This document shows positions 1 to 8,205 of a stretch of 64,000 bases of DNA, in pieces. Positions within the stretch are counted from its first letter, which is position 1. Each line of letters starts with the position of its first letter. Origin of the DNA: Salinimicrobium sediminilitoris (GTDB taxonomy: Bacteria > Bacteroidota > Bacteroidia > Flavobacteriales > Flavobacteriaceae); the NCBI RefSeq assembly GCF_020866905.1, contig NZ_JAIVCC010000005.1:794088-858087 (forward strand), read 5' to 3'. The notes beneath the pieces are model-generated. The model was given only the letters and a program-made list of their open reading frames with translations, did not search any database and was not told where the DNA came from. A program made the translations under genes and the position numbers.

Positions 1-1188
1 ATTAAACCTTTCGGTAGTATATTTATAAATGCACTGAAGCTAATTGCTGTTCCTCTAATCCTGGCTTCGCTGATCAAAGGTGTCTCCGATCTGAAAGACC
101 TTTCTAACCTTTCAAAAATGGGATTCCGAACGGTCTTTACTTTTGTTCTCACCACTATAGTGGCAGTTTGTATAGGTCTTCTTCTGGTAAACCTCATTAA
201 ACCCGGTGCTTCGATTTCTGAAGAGACAAGACTGGACCTCCTTTCAAGTTATGAAACCGAGGCTTCTACAAATATTTCTAAAGCTGTTGTACAGCAGGAG
301 ACCGGTCCGCTCCAGGGAATAGTGGATATAGTGCCCGAAAATTTTATGGGAGCAGCTGCAGATAACAGAAATATGCTTCAGGTGATCTTCTTTGCCCTAA
401 TGGTAGGAGTGGGATTAATTCTTATTCCCGGGGATACGGCAAAACCGGTTAAGGAATTCTTTGATGGTTTCAACGAGGTAATTCTTAAAATGATCGATAT
501 CATCATGATGGCTGCGCCTGTTGGTGTTTTTGCTCTCTTGGCGACTCTGGTGATTGATTCCCCCAGCCTTGACCTATTTGCCGCCCTTGGTATGTATGCC
601 TTCACTGTTATTCTTGGATTGCTCTTAATGATTGGCGTGTATGGCTTAATGGTTTATTTCTTTACCCGAAGATCCCCACTTTCTTTTTTTAAGGGAATAG
701 CTCCTGCTCAATTACTGGCCTTCTCGACAAGTTCCAGTGCTGCAACTCTTCCTGTAACTATGGAAAGGGTAACCGAACACCTGGGGGTGCCAAAAGAAAT
801 AGCAAGTTTTGTTCTTCCGGTTGGGGCGACCATAAACATGGATGGTACCAGTCTCTACCAGGCAGTAGCAGCAGTCTTTATAGCTCAGGCATTTGGACTC
901 GATCTATCTTTGGGAACTCAATTAGGAATTATTCTAACTGCTACGCTTGCCTCAATAGGATCGGCAGCAGTACCGGGAGCAGGAATGGTAATGCTGGTAA
1001 TAGTTCTTGCTCAGGCAGGAATACCCGAGGCAGGATTGGCTTTGATCTTTGGAATTGACAGGCCTTTGGATATGTGCAGGACCGTTGTGAATGTCTCCGG
1101 AGATGCCGCAGTTTCCAGCTTAGTGGCAAAAGCTGTTGTTTCCAGGGGAAAATTTGCTACAGCCGAACTGGAGGAAGTGCAGGTTTAA
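1..1188 (+). CDS. Dicarboxylate/amino acid:cation symporter (DAACS/SLC1 family), 5' truncated by window edge
   Basis: The reading frame is open from base 1, so the true start lies outside the window; 395 residues are visible. The protein is a multi-pass inner-membrane carrier that would import glutamate, aspartate or C4-dicarboxylates with Na+ or H+. Family signatures are clear: the serine-rich re-entrant loop (FSTSSSAATLPV, around base 720), the NMDGT motif near base 835, and the second loop SIGSAAVPGAG near base 955, followed by DRPLDMCRT and the NVSGD substrate-binding segment. Substrate cannot be decided from sequence alone. The stop codon is fused with that of the convergent next gene (TTAA, 1185-1188). 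Confidence 0.93.
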   Translation: MKPFGSIFINALKLIAVPLILASLIKGVSDLKDLSNLSKMGFRTVFTFVLTTIVAVCIGLLLVNLIKPGASISEETRLDLLSSYETEASTNISKAVVQQETGPLQGIVDIVPENFMGAAADNRNMLQVIFFALMVGVGLILIPGDTAKPVKEFFDGFNEVILKMIDIIMMAAPVGVFALLATLVIDSPSLDLFAALGMYAFTVILGLLLMIGVYGLMVYFFTRRSPLSFFKGIAPAQLLAFSTSSSAATLPVTMERVTEHLGVPKEIASFVLPVGATINMDGTSLYQAVAAVFIAQAFGLDLSLGTQLGIILTATLASIGSAAVPGAGMVMLVIVLAQAGIPEAGLALIFGIDRPLDMCRTVVNVSGDAAVSSLVAKAVVSRGKFATAELEEVQV

Positions 1189-1850
1189 CCTTTTGGAGAG
1201 AATAGGGAATTCATTTCCAGGTCTGCGTAGTTAATACTCCTGTCTTTTGAAAGAACTACCTCTCCCTGTTTATTTGTAGGAAAACCCGGATCAATATGAC
1301 GGTCTATAATCACAGAATTCTGATTGGTGATCACCCAAAAGGATTTGATCGTTCCATTTCCCGGTTTCCTGAGCCAGATATATTGATGCCATTTTTTTCT
1401 GTTTGCCTCATACTCAAGCTGAACAGCTGCTTCTTTGCCTGGCAATGGTATTTCAAAGGCTGAGGGATTATGAGGTTTTAGAGTTCCAAGATCTGTGAAT
1501 TTTCCATTCTGGCTGGATGCTGAATCCTCAGAGAAAGAATAGTCATAATGAACCTTTCTTCTTACTTTGAGATTTTGAATAGGATCTTTTCCATTGAGGG
1601 TGATGAGTACCATGGCAATAGAATCCTGCGTCTTTGAAATAATATTTGCCTGGGGATAACTATAGACACCCCGGGATCTAAGCTCTTCTGAAAGCTGCTG
1701 ATTCTTGTTTTCGAGGATTGTAATTTCTTCAAGTCTTTTCTTCAGTTGATCTTCGGCGTTGATACTTCCTTTTTTCATGCCCAGGAGAAAAGCAGCTGCC
1801 GCTAATCCTAAAAGGATTATAGCCCAAACAAAGTCTGAATTTATCTTCAT
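1185..1850 (-). CDS. Hypothetical membrane-anchored protein with coiled coil
   Basis: I do not recognise this 221-residue protein. It has one hydrophobic segment at residues 8-24 (WAIILLGLAAAAFLLGM) directly after a short charged start, then a probable coiled coil at about 30-60 rich in Lys/Glu/Leu, then a globular beta-rich region to the C terminus. This fits a single-pass inner-membrane protein with a periplasmic domain. Codon use resembles its neighbours. It converges on the symporter gene and shares a TTAA stop overlap with it. No catalytic motif is visible, so no function is offered. Confidence 0.75.
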   Translation of the reverse strand: MKINSDFVWAIILLGLAAAAFLLGMKKGSINAEDQLKKRLEEITILENKNQQLSEELRSRGVYSYPQANIISKTQDSIAMVLITLNGKDPIQNLKVRRKVHYDYSFSEDSASSQNGKFTDLGTLKPHNPSAFEIPLPGKEAAVQLEYEANRKKWHQYIWLRKPGNGTIKSFWVITNQNSVIIDRHIDPGFPTNKQGEVVLSKDRSINYADLEMNSLFSPKG

Positions 1851-2228
1851 TCGATAAAGTGGGAATTTTAATACAATATATGCTTTAATTAGTTCGAAGC
1901 CATATACAAAGCAAATTTTCTCCGGGGAGCTTAAAGCTTAAATACAAATAATTAAGGAAGGCTAGCGGTGGTTTGTCGCGTGTTACAAATTTTCGTGCCT
2001 GTGATGAACTCTTAAATTAAGATTATGCTGTAGTTCGACAATGAAAAGCCCTCGGGTATCATTTGTTAAGGTTATAAAAAATATAAAGTAAGATAACTTT
2101 CCCTAAATAATTTTATGCTTGAAGTAAAGTTTTAGTTTTCAAACAATTACCAAAGATGGTTGAAAAATTATTTTCAACATACCGTGCGAAATGGCATCCA
2201 ATTTGCAGATAGAGGAGAAAAAGGATCT
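1851..2228. other. 378-base intergenic region, AT-rich
   Basis: No supported gene is seen. The stretch contains upstream signals for the minus-strand gene ending at 1850 and the small plus-strand gene at 2229. It includes an inverted repeat at 2159-2178 (GTTGAAAA, four-base spacer, TTTTCAAC) that could be an operator about 50 bases before the small gene. Otherwise I see nothing notable. Confidence 0.5.
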
Positions 2229-2354
2229 ATGTCTAAAAAAGATATCATAAAGCTTATTAAAAACTCCGATGTTCCCTGTATTGGACTTTTTGTGCTGGCG
2301 GCTGTGGCAGGAATAGTCCTTATTCTTTCCCTTCACAGATTGTGGTTCTTTTGA
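2229..2354 (+). CDS. Small single-pass membrane protein, 41 residues
   Basis: This short frame starts at an ATG preceded by the purine-rich GAGGAGAAAAAGGATCT, one of the better ribosome binding sites in the window, which decides this start over an in-frame TTG at 2160. The first 16 residues are lysine-rich and the rest is one hydrophobic helix (IGLFVLAAVAGIVLILSLH) ending in RLWFF. The positive-inside pattern suggests the N terminus is cytoplasmic. It ends 8 bases before the stop of the convergent carbonic anhydrase gene. I do not recognise the family; conservation in relatives would decide whether it is real. Confidence 0.5.
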   Translation: MSKKDIIKLIKNSDVPCIGLFVLAAVAGIVLILSLHRLWFF

Positions 2355-2361
2355 AAACTAG

Positions 2362-2877
2362 CTATTCTTCCCGAAACCATTTGCTATACATGATATAGTT
2401 CGCAGCAGTTTTCTTAAGGTTTGCAATCTGGGCTTCAGATAATTTTTTAATCTTTTTTGCAGGAATTCCTGCGTAAATATGGCCCGCCTCACAAATTGTT
2501 TTTTCCAGAACCACAGCTCCTGCAGCAATAATGCAGTCTTCCTCAACTACTACATCATCCATCACAATTGCTCCCATTCCCACCAAGGCCCTGTCTTTTA
2601 TACTGCAGCCATGAACTATTGCTCTATGTCCAATTGAAACATCATTTCCTATACCGGTAGCTGCTTTTTTATAAGTGCAGTGTATAACAGCTCCATCCTG
2701 GATGTTTGTTCGGTCTCCTATGTGGATGGAATTTACATCCCCCCGTACTACGGCTGTAAACCAAATTGAACAATTTTTTCCAATAACAACATCTCCTACT
2801 ATTGTTGCATTTTCGGCAATAAAGCAATTATCGCCTATTTGAGGATTTTTATCTTCTACGGGAAGGATAAGAGGCAT
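2362..2877 (-). CDS. Gamma-carbonic anhydrase family protein (hexapeptide-repeat)
   Basis: This 171-residue protein folds as a left-handed beta helix, built from the repeated I-G-x-x hexapeptides seen throughout (IGDNCFI, VIGKNC, IGDRTN, IGNDVSIGH). The three histidines that bind the metal in gamma-carbonic anhydrases are present at H66, H84 and H89, with the last two five residues apart as in archaeal Cam. The family is trimeric and cytoplasmic; some members hydrate CO2, others (YrdA/PaaY type) have thioesterase or unknown activity. I start it at 2877 (MPLILPVEDKNPQIG), because the 21 extra residues available upstream do not resemble the family N terminus. Confidence 0.9.
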   Translation of the reverse strand: MPLILPVEDKNPQIGDNCFIAENATIVGDVVIGKNCSIWFTAVVRGDVNSIHIGDRTNIQDGAVIHCTYKKAATGIGNDVSIGHRAIVHGCSIKDRALVGMGAIVMDDVVVEEDCIIAAGAVVLEKTICEAGHIYAGIPAKKIKKLSEAQIANLKKTAANYIMYSKWFREE

Positions 2878-3014
2878 AAGAATATTTTTTTGTTCTGTAA
2901 AAATACAAAAGGTACGGTGCCTTTCCTTGTTCTGTGACAAATTTTAGTCCTTCCAGATGGAGTTGACTGGAAAAACAAAAATGACTATCTTTTAACTTTA
3001 AGTAACCAGAAATT

Positions 3015-3641
3015 ATGGAGGAAAAAAGTCCTGAAAATAAGTATAATGTGATCCTGCGCCTACCTGTGAAAATCAATTATAAGGTGCTGGAAACCTATCT
3101 TCAGAAGAAATTACTTGGAAAAGTCTTAAGTAAGGGAAAAGCAAATGGCCAAACCGCCGACCATGCCCGAATACAAAAGATTAACCTTGAAAGAAGCCAT
3201 TTAGAAGACTTTGATCTTGCAGTACATGTGCAGTTAAGGCTGCTCACTACCTTTTTTAAGAACAGGGAAATTTCTGCTGTTGCACACCTTTCTTTGGGAT
3301 TTCAGGAAGCAGAGCAGGAATTACTAATTAGACGATTTAAAGTTGAGAGTGAAAACAATGGTTGGGTAATAAATAACCTTGTCGAAATGCTTATCAATAA
3401 CTTCTTATACTCAAGGTTTAAAGAGAAAATGAAATTTGACATTGGCCCAATAGTTTCTAAAAAATTAGAGAAACTTAATGAAAAACTTACCGGTGCACTG
3501 CAGGTTACAGAGGGGGTGAATATTACCGGGAAGATTAATGAATTCAGAGTTCAGGATATTATTCCGGGCCAGAGAACTTTACTTGTTTCCGTTCAGGTAT
3601 TGGGGAATAACGTTTTGAATATTAACAGCATTGATATTTAA
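3015..3641 (+). CDS. Conserved hypothetical protein, possibly DUF4403-like
   Basis: A 208-residue protein without signal peptide or membrane helix. The pattern resembles a fragment of the DUF4403 / lipid-binding tube families: an opening strand (VILRLPVKINYKVLETYLQKKLLG), alternating hydrophobic strands, a central amphipathic helix pair (VEMLINNFLYSRFKEKMKFDIGPIV), and a closing ITGKINEFRVQDIIPGQRTLLVSVQV. It begins 137 bases from the divergent carbonic anhydrase start. The family assignment is tentative; it is also compatible with an uncharacterised Bacteroidota protein. No catalytic residues stand out. Confidence 0.72.
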   Translation: MEEKSPENKYNVILRLPVKINYKVLETYLQKKLLGKVLSKGKANGQTADHARIQKINLERSHLEDFDLAVHVQLRLLTTFFKNREISAVAHLSLGFQEAEQELLIRRFKVESENNGWVINNLVEMLINNFLYSRFKEKMKFDIGPIVSKKLEKLNEKLTGALQVTEGVNITGKINEFRVQDIIPGQRTLLVSVQVLGNNVLNINSIDI

Positions 3642-3644
3642 AAC

Positions 3645-3684
3645 AAAAAAATTCCCATAACACCTTTTTCAAGTGCTATGGGAA
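3645..3684 (-). terminator. Intrinsic terminator of the lipoprotein gene
   Basis: A hairpin with arms TTCCCATA (3652-3659) and TATGGGAA (3677-3684), plus a nested CAC/GTG pair. On the minus strand it is followed by a run of seven T and then more T. It sits 28 bases beyond the stop of the minus-strand gene at 3712. Confidence 0.75.
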
Positions 3685-3711
3685 TAAATAACATTTCGGG
3701 ATTTATTTTTC

Positions 3712-4221
3712 CTAAGCTGAGGGCTGCTGTTCAACTTCCCTGTTGCTGTCAATAAGATTTTTACGAATTTCGTCGTGCTTATTCATCATTTCTTCATGTT
3801 CACTCCGCATGGTGCTATGTTCATCCATTATGGTTTGATGCACCTCTTTCATTTTGGAGATCTGGGCTTTCATTTCTGAACTACTCAGGTTTCCGAAGTT
3901 ATCTTTAAGGTCTTGATGGCCTTGCATTAATTCTTCATGACCGGCTAACAAGCCTTCATGCTTTTTAAGGATAACTTCATTCTGCGCCATTTGATCATAA
4001 TAGGTAGAATCTGAAACCTGCATAGTGTCCAGCTGCTGTATAAGCTCATTGTGGCTCTGTTGCATTCTTTGATGTGTGGCCTGGAACTCTGTATGTACTT
4101 GTGAAATACTATCGTTCTGTGCCATCAATTCATCAAACTCTTTGGATAAGTTTTCTTTTTCATTGTCACCACAAGAAGCTAAAAGTCCCATGGTAAAAAT
4201 TAAAATCATAAATTTTTTCAT
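3712..4221 (-). CDS. Lipoprotein with histidine-bearing heptad coiled coil
   Basis: A 169-residue exported lipoprotein: signal peptide 1-16 with lipobox LLASC (Cys17). Nearly all of the mature protein is predicted coiled coil rich in Glu, Gln, Met and His. Histidines fall exactly seven residues apart in three runs: 43, 50, 57; 88, 95, 102; and 128, 135, 142, 149. They sit in heptads such as GHEELMQ and EHEEMMN, so one face of the helix carries a His column with Met and Glu neighbours. Function is unknown; periplasmic metal or haem binding, or a structural spacer, are inferences only. It is monocistronic with its own terminator. Confidence 0.85.
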   Translation of the reverse strand: MKKFMILIFTMGLLASCGDNEKENLSKEFDELMAQNDSISQVHTEFQATHQRMQQSHNELIQQLDTMQVSDSTYYDQMAQNEVILKKHEGLLAGHEELMQGHQDLKDNFGNLSSSEMKAQISKMKEVHQTIMDEHSTMRSEHEEMMNKHDEIRKNLIDSNREVEQQPSA

Positions 4222-4363
4222 TATATTTTCTTTTTGCTGGTTAATCCCTTCAAAAATACAAAAGCGAACCTCTACTAGTTATAATTATCTGTTAAAAGGA
4301 TTTAGAGAGGAAAGTGCAGATTAAAAATGCTACTCTATACAATGACCGGAAATCATATACAGG

Positions 4364-4392
4364 TTTCCTGCTGTTATAAATGAGTATCTTTG
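4364..4392 (+). promoter_or_regulatory. Probable promoter of era
   Basis: TATCTTTG at 4385-4392 matches the Bacteroidota -7 box TAnnTTTG, with TTTC 18 bases upstream as a -33 element. The predicted transcript start lies only about 10-12 bases before the era ATG, so the untranslated leader would be very short. Confidence 0.55.
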
Positions 4393-4409
4393 TAAAGAAA
4401 AATTGAATT

Positions 4410-5300
4410 ATGGCGCATAAAGCAGGATTTGTAAATATAATAGGTAACCCTAACGTTGGGAAATCTACCCTAATGAACGCCTTTGTGGGGGAGAAATTAA
4501 GTATCATTACTTCCAAGGCGCAAACCACCCGGCACCGCATTCTTGGTATCGTAAATGGAGAAGACTTCCAGGTCATCCTAAGCGACACCCCCGGTATTAT
4601 AAAACCCGCCTATCAACTTCAGGAGTCGATGATGGATTTCGTCAAATCTGCTTTTGAAGATGCAGATGTTTTGATCTATATGGTGGAGATTGGAGAACAG
4701 GAACTTAAAGATGAATCCTTTTTCAACAAGATTATCCATTCAGAAATCCCTGTTTTATTACTTCTGAATAAAATAGATAAATCGAACCAGCAACAACTTG
4801 AAGAGCAAGTCCAGCTTTGGCAGGAAAAAGTTCCGAATGCCGAAATATTTCCTGTTTCTGCACTGGAAGGTTTCAATGTGCCGCAGGTTTTCAATAGAAT
4901 TGTGGAACTTTTACCGGAGTCGCCTCCGTTCTATCCAAAAGATACACTTACAGATAAGCCCGAACGCTTTTTTGTCAATGAGATCGTAAGGGAAAAGATC
5001 CTTATGCACTACAAAAAGGAAATTCCTTACAGCGTGGAGATCGATACAGAAGAGTTTTTTGAAGAGGAAGAGATCATTCGTATGCGTAGTGTGATCATGG
5101 TCGAAAGGGAAACCCAAAAAGGAATTATTATTGGCCATAAAGGCGCCGCATTAAAAAGAGTGGGAGTAGAGGCGCGCAAGGATCTTGAAAAATTCTTTGG
5201 AAAACAGGTGCACCTTGAATTATATGTGAAGGTGAACAAGAACTGGAGAAGTGATTCAAAACAGTTGCGTCGCTTTGGTTATTCAGGGGATAAGAAGTAA
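4410..5300 (+). CDS. era: GTPase Era
   Basis: Era binds the 3' end of 16S rRNA and assists 30S subunit maturation in the cytoplasm at the membrane. The 296-residue length is standard. Motifs: G1 GNPNVGKS (12-19), G2 region with the conserved TTRHR, G3 DTPG (59-62), G4 NKID (120-123), and a C-terminal KH RNA-binding domain with GHKGAALKRVG. The start is the first ATG after a strong promoter match. It is followed at 164 bases by der on the same strand, so two ribosome-assembly GTPases lie together, but the gap suggests separate promoters. Confidence 0.98.
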   Translation: MAHKAGFVNIIGNPNVGKSTLMNAFVGEKLSIITSKAQTTRHRILGIVNGEDFQVILSDTPGIIKPAYQLQESMMDFVKSAFEDADVLIYMVEIGEQELKDESFFNKIIHSEIPVLLLLNKIDKSNQQQLEEQVQLWQEKVPNAEIFPVSALEGFNVPQVFNRIVELLPESPPFYPKDTLTDKPERFFVNEIVREKILMHYKKEIPYSVEIDTEEFFEEEEIIRMRSVIMVERETQKGIIIGHKGAALKRVGVEARKDLEKFFGKQVHLELYVKVNKNWRSDSKQLRRFGYSGDKK

Positions 5301-5464
5301 ATTTTAAATTCTGTTGGTAGCAAAGGTCAATCTCGACCACATTTTATTTTTTGCAAAATTTAAAAAACATTTATCTCTGTTATTCCTGAAAATTAGGCAG
5401 GTATATGTGCCGGGCAATTGTTTTAAATGCCCTAATTTTGCAGCCTTATTAAGAAAATTTTATT

Positions 5465-6769
5465 ATGAGCAGTATAGTAGCCATTGTAGGTAGGCCTAAC
5501 GTTGGTAAATCCACATTTTTTAACCGGTTGATCCAGCGCCGGGAAGCCATCGTAGACTCAGTGAGCGGAGTAACCCGTGATCGTCACTACGGAAAAACCG
5601 ACTGGAATGGCCGTTATTTTTCAGTAATTGATACCGGGGGATATATCCTGGGAAGTGATGATGTTTTTGAAGCCGAAATTGATAAGCAGGTAGAACTTGC
5701 CATTGGAGAGGCCGATGCTATCATTTTTATGGTTGATGTGGAAACTGGGGTTACACCTATGGACGAAGATGTAGCGCAGCTCCTGCGGAAAGTAAATAAA
5801 CCTGTTTTCCTTGCTGTAAACAAGGTGGATAATGGAAAAAGATTAGAAAACGCAGTAGAATTCTATTCCCTTGGATTAGGGGAATATTTTCCAATTGCCA
5901 GTACCAGCGGTAGTGGTACGGGGGAATTGTTGGATGCTTTGGTAGAAGCTCTTCCTGAAGATACACGTCCCGAAGAAGCCGAATTACCACGTTTTGCAGT
6001 GGTTGGTCGTCCCAATGCAGGAAAATCTTCTTTTATTAATGCATTGATTGGGGAAGATCGATACATAGTGACAGATATTGCCGGAACTACCCGGGATTCG
6101 ATCGATACCAAATACAATCGTTTTGGTTTTGAATTTAACCTTGTGGATACTGCCGGTATACGCCGCAAGTCCAAGGTTAAAGAAGACCTGGAGTTCTACT
6201 CTGTGATGCGTTCTGTACGAGCTATAGAACATTGCGATGTTTGTTTGATCGTGATGGATGCTACCCGTGGGTTCGATGGACAGGTGCAGAATATCTTCTG
6301 GCTGGCCCAGCGTAACAGGAAAGGTATTGTGATACTTGTGAATAAATGGGATCTCCTGGAAAAGGAGACCAACACCATGAAAGAATACGAGGCCAAAATT
6401 CGTCTTGAAATGGAACCTTTCACAGATGTGCCGATTGTTTTCATTTCGGTGCTCACAAAACAACGAATTTTCAAAGCGATAGAAACTGCTGTGGAAGTTT
6501 ATAAAAACAGGAGCAAAAAGATCAAAACCAGCGAACTTAATGAGGTGATGCTTCCTATCATGGAATCATATCCACCGCCGGCTTATAAGGGGAAATACGT
6601 GAAGATCAAGTTCTGTATGCAATTGCCTACCCCGCAGCCACAATTCGCTTTCTTCTGTAATCTACCACAGTATGTAAAAGATCCTTATAAGAGATTCCTT
6701 GAGAATAAATTGAGAGAGAAATTTGACTTCACAGGTGTGCCTGTTTCAGTCTACTTTAGAAAAAAATAA
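5465..6769 (+). CDS. der: GTPase Der (EngA), tandem G domains
   Basis: Der is the tandem-domain GTPase needed for 50S ribosomal subunit assembly. The 434-residue protein has G1 GRPNVGKS (about 9-16) with DTGG and NKVD in domain one, then a second G1 GRPNAGKSS (about 181), DTAGIRRK and NKWD in domain two, and a C-terminal KH-like domain. A TAATTTTG sequence at 5433-5440 fits the -7 promoter box, though no good -33 element is spaced correctly. A hairpin terminator follows the stop. Confidence 0.98.
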   Translation: MSSIVAIVGRPNVGKSTFFNRLIQRREAIVDSVSGVTRDRHYGKTDWNGRYFSVIDTGGYILGSDDVFEAEIDKQVELAIGEADAIIFMVDVETGVTPMDEDVAQLLRKVNKPVFLAVNKVDNGKRLENAVEFYSLGLGEYFPIASTSGSGTGELLDALVEALPEDTRPEEAELPRFAVVGRPNAGKSSFINALIGEDRYIVTDIAGTTRDSIDTKYNRFGFEFNLVDTAGIRRKSKVKEDLEFYSVMRSVRAIEHCDVCLIVMDATRGFDGQVQNIFWLAQRNRKGIVILVNKWDLLEKETNTMKEYEAKIRLEMEPFTDVPIVFISVLTKQRIFKAIETAVEVYKNRSKKIKTSELNEVMLPIMESYPPPAYKGKYVKIKFCMQLPTPQPQFAFFCNLPQYVKDPYKRFLENKLREKFDFTGVPVSVYFRKK

Positions 6770-6808
6770 GGTAAAGGTGTAGCTTTAAGCCTTTATGAAA
6801 GTCGAATG

Positions 6809-6845
6809 AATGCTGTTACTTAAGGTAGCAGCATTTATTTTTTTC
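6809..6845 (+). terminator. Intrinsic terminator downstream of der
   Basis: Eleven-base arms AATGCTGTTAC (6809-6819) and GTAGCAGCATT (6825-6835), one G-T wobble, followed by TATTTTTTTC. Confidence 0.8.
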
Positions 6846-6926
6846 AATCTATTTTTGTCAGAAACCAATTAAATAGGGGAATCAGTGCCCGGGAATTGAA
6901 TTGATATTTTCGAGACTGCTCATAAA

Positions 6927-6962
6927 AACTGCCAACTGAAATACTGAATACTGCCTACTTTA
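6927..6962 (-). repeat. Degenerate heptamer array A (ACTG class)
   Basis: Plus-strand units AACTGCC, AACTGAA, (one extra A), TACTGAA, TACTGCC and TACTTTA run to within 4 bases of the stop codon of the minus-strand TPM gene at 6966. Read in that gene's sense the unit is approximately TTCAGTA. It belongs with array F behind etfB (TTCAATA). Function is unknown. Confidence 0.6.
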
Positions 6963-6965
6963 GGA

Positions 6966-7760
6966 CTACCATCCACCTCCGGCACCGCCGCCGCCAAAGC
7001 CGCCGCCGCCGAAACCTCCTCCGAAGCCTCCGCCACCGCCAAAGCCTCCGCCTCCACCACCAAAGCTGCCGCCGCCGAATCCGCCGCGACCAAGGCTGCT
7101 TAGCACCAGGATGTCAAGGAGTCCGCCGCCACGACGATATCCGCCACGGCCGCCGCCTCTTTTATTTCGGGAGCTAAGGATGACAAGAAAAACAATGAAG
7201 ATGAGGGCAAGAATGATAAAGCGTGAGGAAGACCCTTCGCCCGAAGCTGGTCTTGAACCTTCATAAGTTCCGTTTAGGACCTGGAAAATAGCACTTGTTC
7301 CCACATCAAGGCCTGCGTAGTAATTTCCCTCCCTAAATCGCGGCAGAATGATGTTCTGCACGATCTCGTATGAAAGGGCATCGGTAAGATAGGGTTCTAT
7401 CCCGTAACCAGTTTGTATCTGTATTAATCGATCTCCTTCAGATAGGAGGATGAAGATTCCGTTATCTTCTTTTTCCTGCCCCACACCCCACTCGTGGGCC
7501 CATTCGGTTGCATAGGTAGCGATCTCTTCCCCCTGGAGGCTCTCAATTGTAGCTATAACTATTTGGGTGGAGGTGGTGTCGGCGTAATTGATAAGCTTTC
7601 GTTCCAGCGCCTGTTCTTCCTGAGGCGTGAGTACATCGGCTTCATCATAGACACTCGTTGCCAGAGAAGGCTTTGGTGGGATATCCCTTTGTGCACTGGC
7701 AGTAAAACTGAAGCAAATTAAAAGTATTAAAAAAAGAGAATTCCGAAGTAAATTATTCAT
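6966..7760 (-). CDS. TPM-domain protein with glycine-rich tail, exported
   Basis: A 264-residue protein of the TPM (TLP18.3/Psb32/MOLO-1, YgcG) family. Signal peptide about 1-23 (ending ASA), TPM domain about 28-150 (the STQIVIATIESLQGEEI strand and NGIFILLSEGDR), one transmembrane helix about 177-195 (FIILALIFIVFLVILS), then an Arg/Gly linker and a tail that is almost only Gly and Phe, ending GGGAGGGW. The tail codons are locally very GC-rich compared with the flanking DNA, as expected for glycine. It is the last gene of the operon and shares the TAATG junction with the TPM gene before it. Family function is unresolved (membrane or photosystem repair in plants, phosphatase activity reported for some). 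Confidence 0.92.
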   Translation of the reverse strand: MNNLLRNSLFLILLICFSFTASAQRDIPPKPSLATSVYDEADVLTPQEEQALERKLINYADTTSTQIVIATIESLQGEEIATYATEWAHEWGVGQEKEDNGIFILLSEGDRLIQIQTGYGIEPYLTDALSYEIVQNIILPRFREGNYYAGLDVGTSAIFQVLNGTYEGSRPASGEGSSSRFIILALIFIVFLVILSSRNKRGGGRGGYRRGGGLLDILVLSSLGRGGFGGGSFGGGGGGFGGGGGFGGGFGGGGFGGGGAGGGW

Positions 7761-8194
7761 TATGTGGATATTTTATTCGAAAGTTCATTCTTATCACCTT
7801 CGCTCCATGGAAAATGTTCCTGTAGTTCTTTTCCAGCTATTAAGATCCCGTCAATAAGTCCCTGTTTAAAATCCCCTTTTTTGAAACTGGAGGCAATAGC
7901 ATCTTTAGTAGTCTCCCAAAAATCCTTTGGCACGACCTTGTTGATGCCTTTGTCGCCGTAGATCACAAACTGGCGGTCATCAATTGCAACGTAAATGAGC
8001 ACCCCATTATCTTCTTTGGTGTTATCCATCTTTAGTAAATGAAAAACCTCCATGGCACGATCCCAAATATTTCCATTACTGGTCTTCTCAATATGCACAC
8101 GAATTTCTCCAGAAGTATGACTCTCTGCCTTTCTTATGGCTGCTACCACTTCGGCTTCCTGTTCTTCGTTAAGAAATTCTTCTATTTTTGACAT
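7760..8194 (-). CDS. TPM-domain protein, cytoplasmic
   Basis: A 144-residue paralogue consisting only of the TPM domain: no signal peptide, no membrane helix, no glycine tail. Shared family features are EEEQEAEVVAAIRKAE at the start, GEIRVHIE, and NGVLIYVAIDDRQFVIYGDKGIN. It starts 11 bases after the lemA stop and its TAA overlaps the ATG of the exported TPM gene (TAATG), so translation is probably coupled. The pairing of one soluble and one exported TPM protein behind LemA is a recurring Bacteroidota arrangement. Confidence 0.92.
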   Translation of the reverse strand: MSKIEEFLNEEQEAEVVAAIRKAESHTSGEIRVHIEKTSNGNIWDRAMEVFHLLKMDNTKEDNGVLIYVAIDDRQFVIYGDKGINKVVPKDFWETTKDAIASSFKKGDFKQGLIDGILIAGKELQEHFPWSEGDKNELSNKIST

Positions 8195-8205
8195 TTTTGA
8201 AAGTT

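Noticed and set aside
2160-2228. Longer version of the 41-residue peptide from a TTG
   Set aside because: The ATG at 2229 has a strong ribosome binding site, and the upstream part overlaps an inverted repeat.
5984-6463. 159-codon open frame on the minus strand inside der
   Set aside because: It is antisense to strongly conserved GTPase motifs and has no protein family features; a shadow of der.
6970-7160. GC-rich block with repeated GCCGCC as a repeat or foreign DNA
   Set aside because: It is explained by the Gly/Phe-rich coding tail of the TPM protein.
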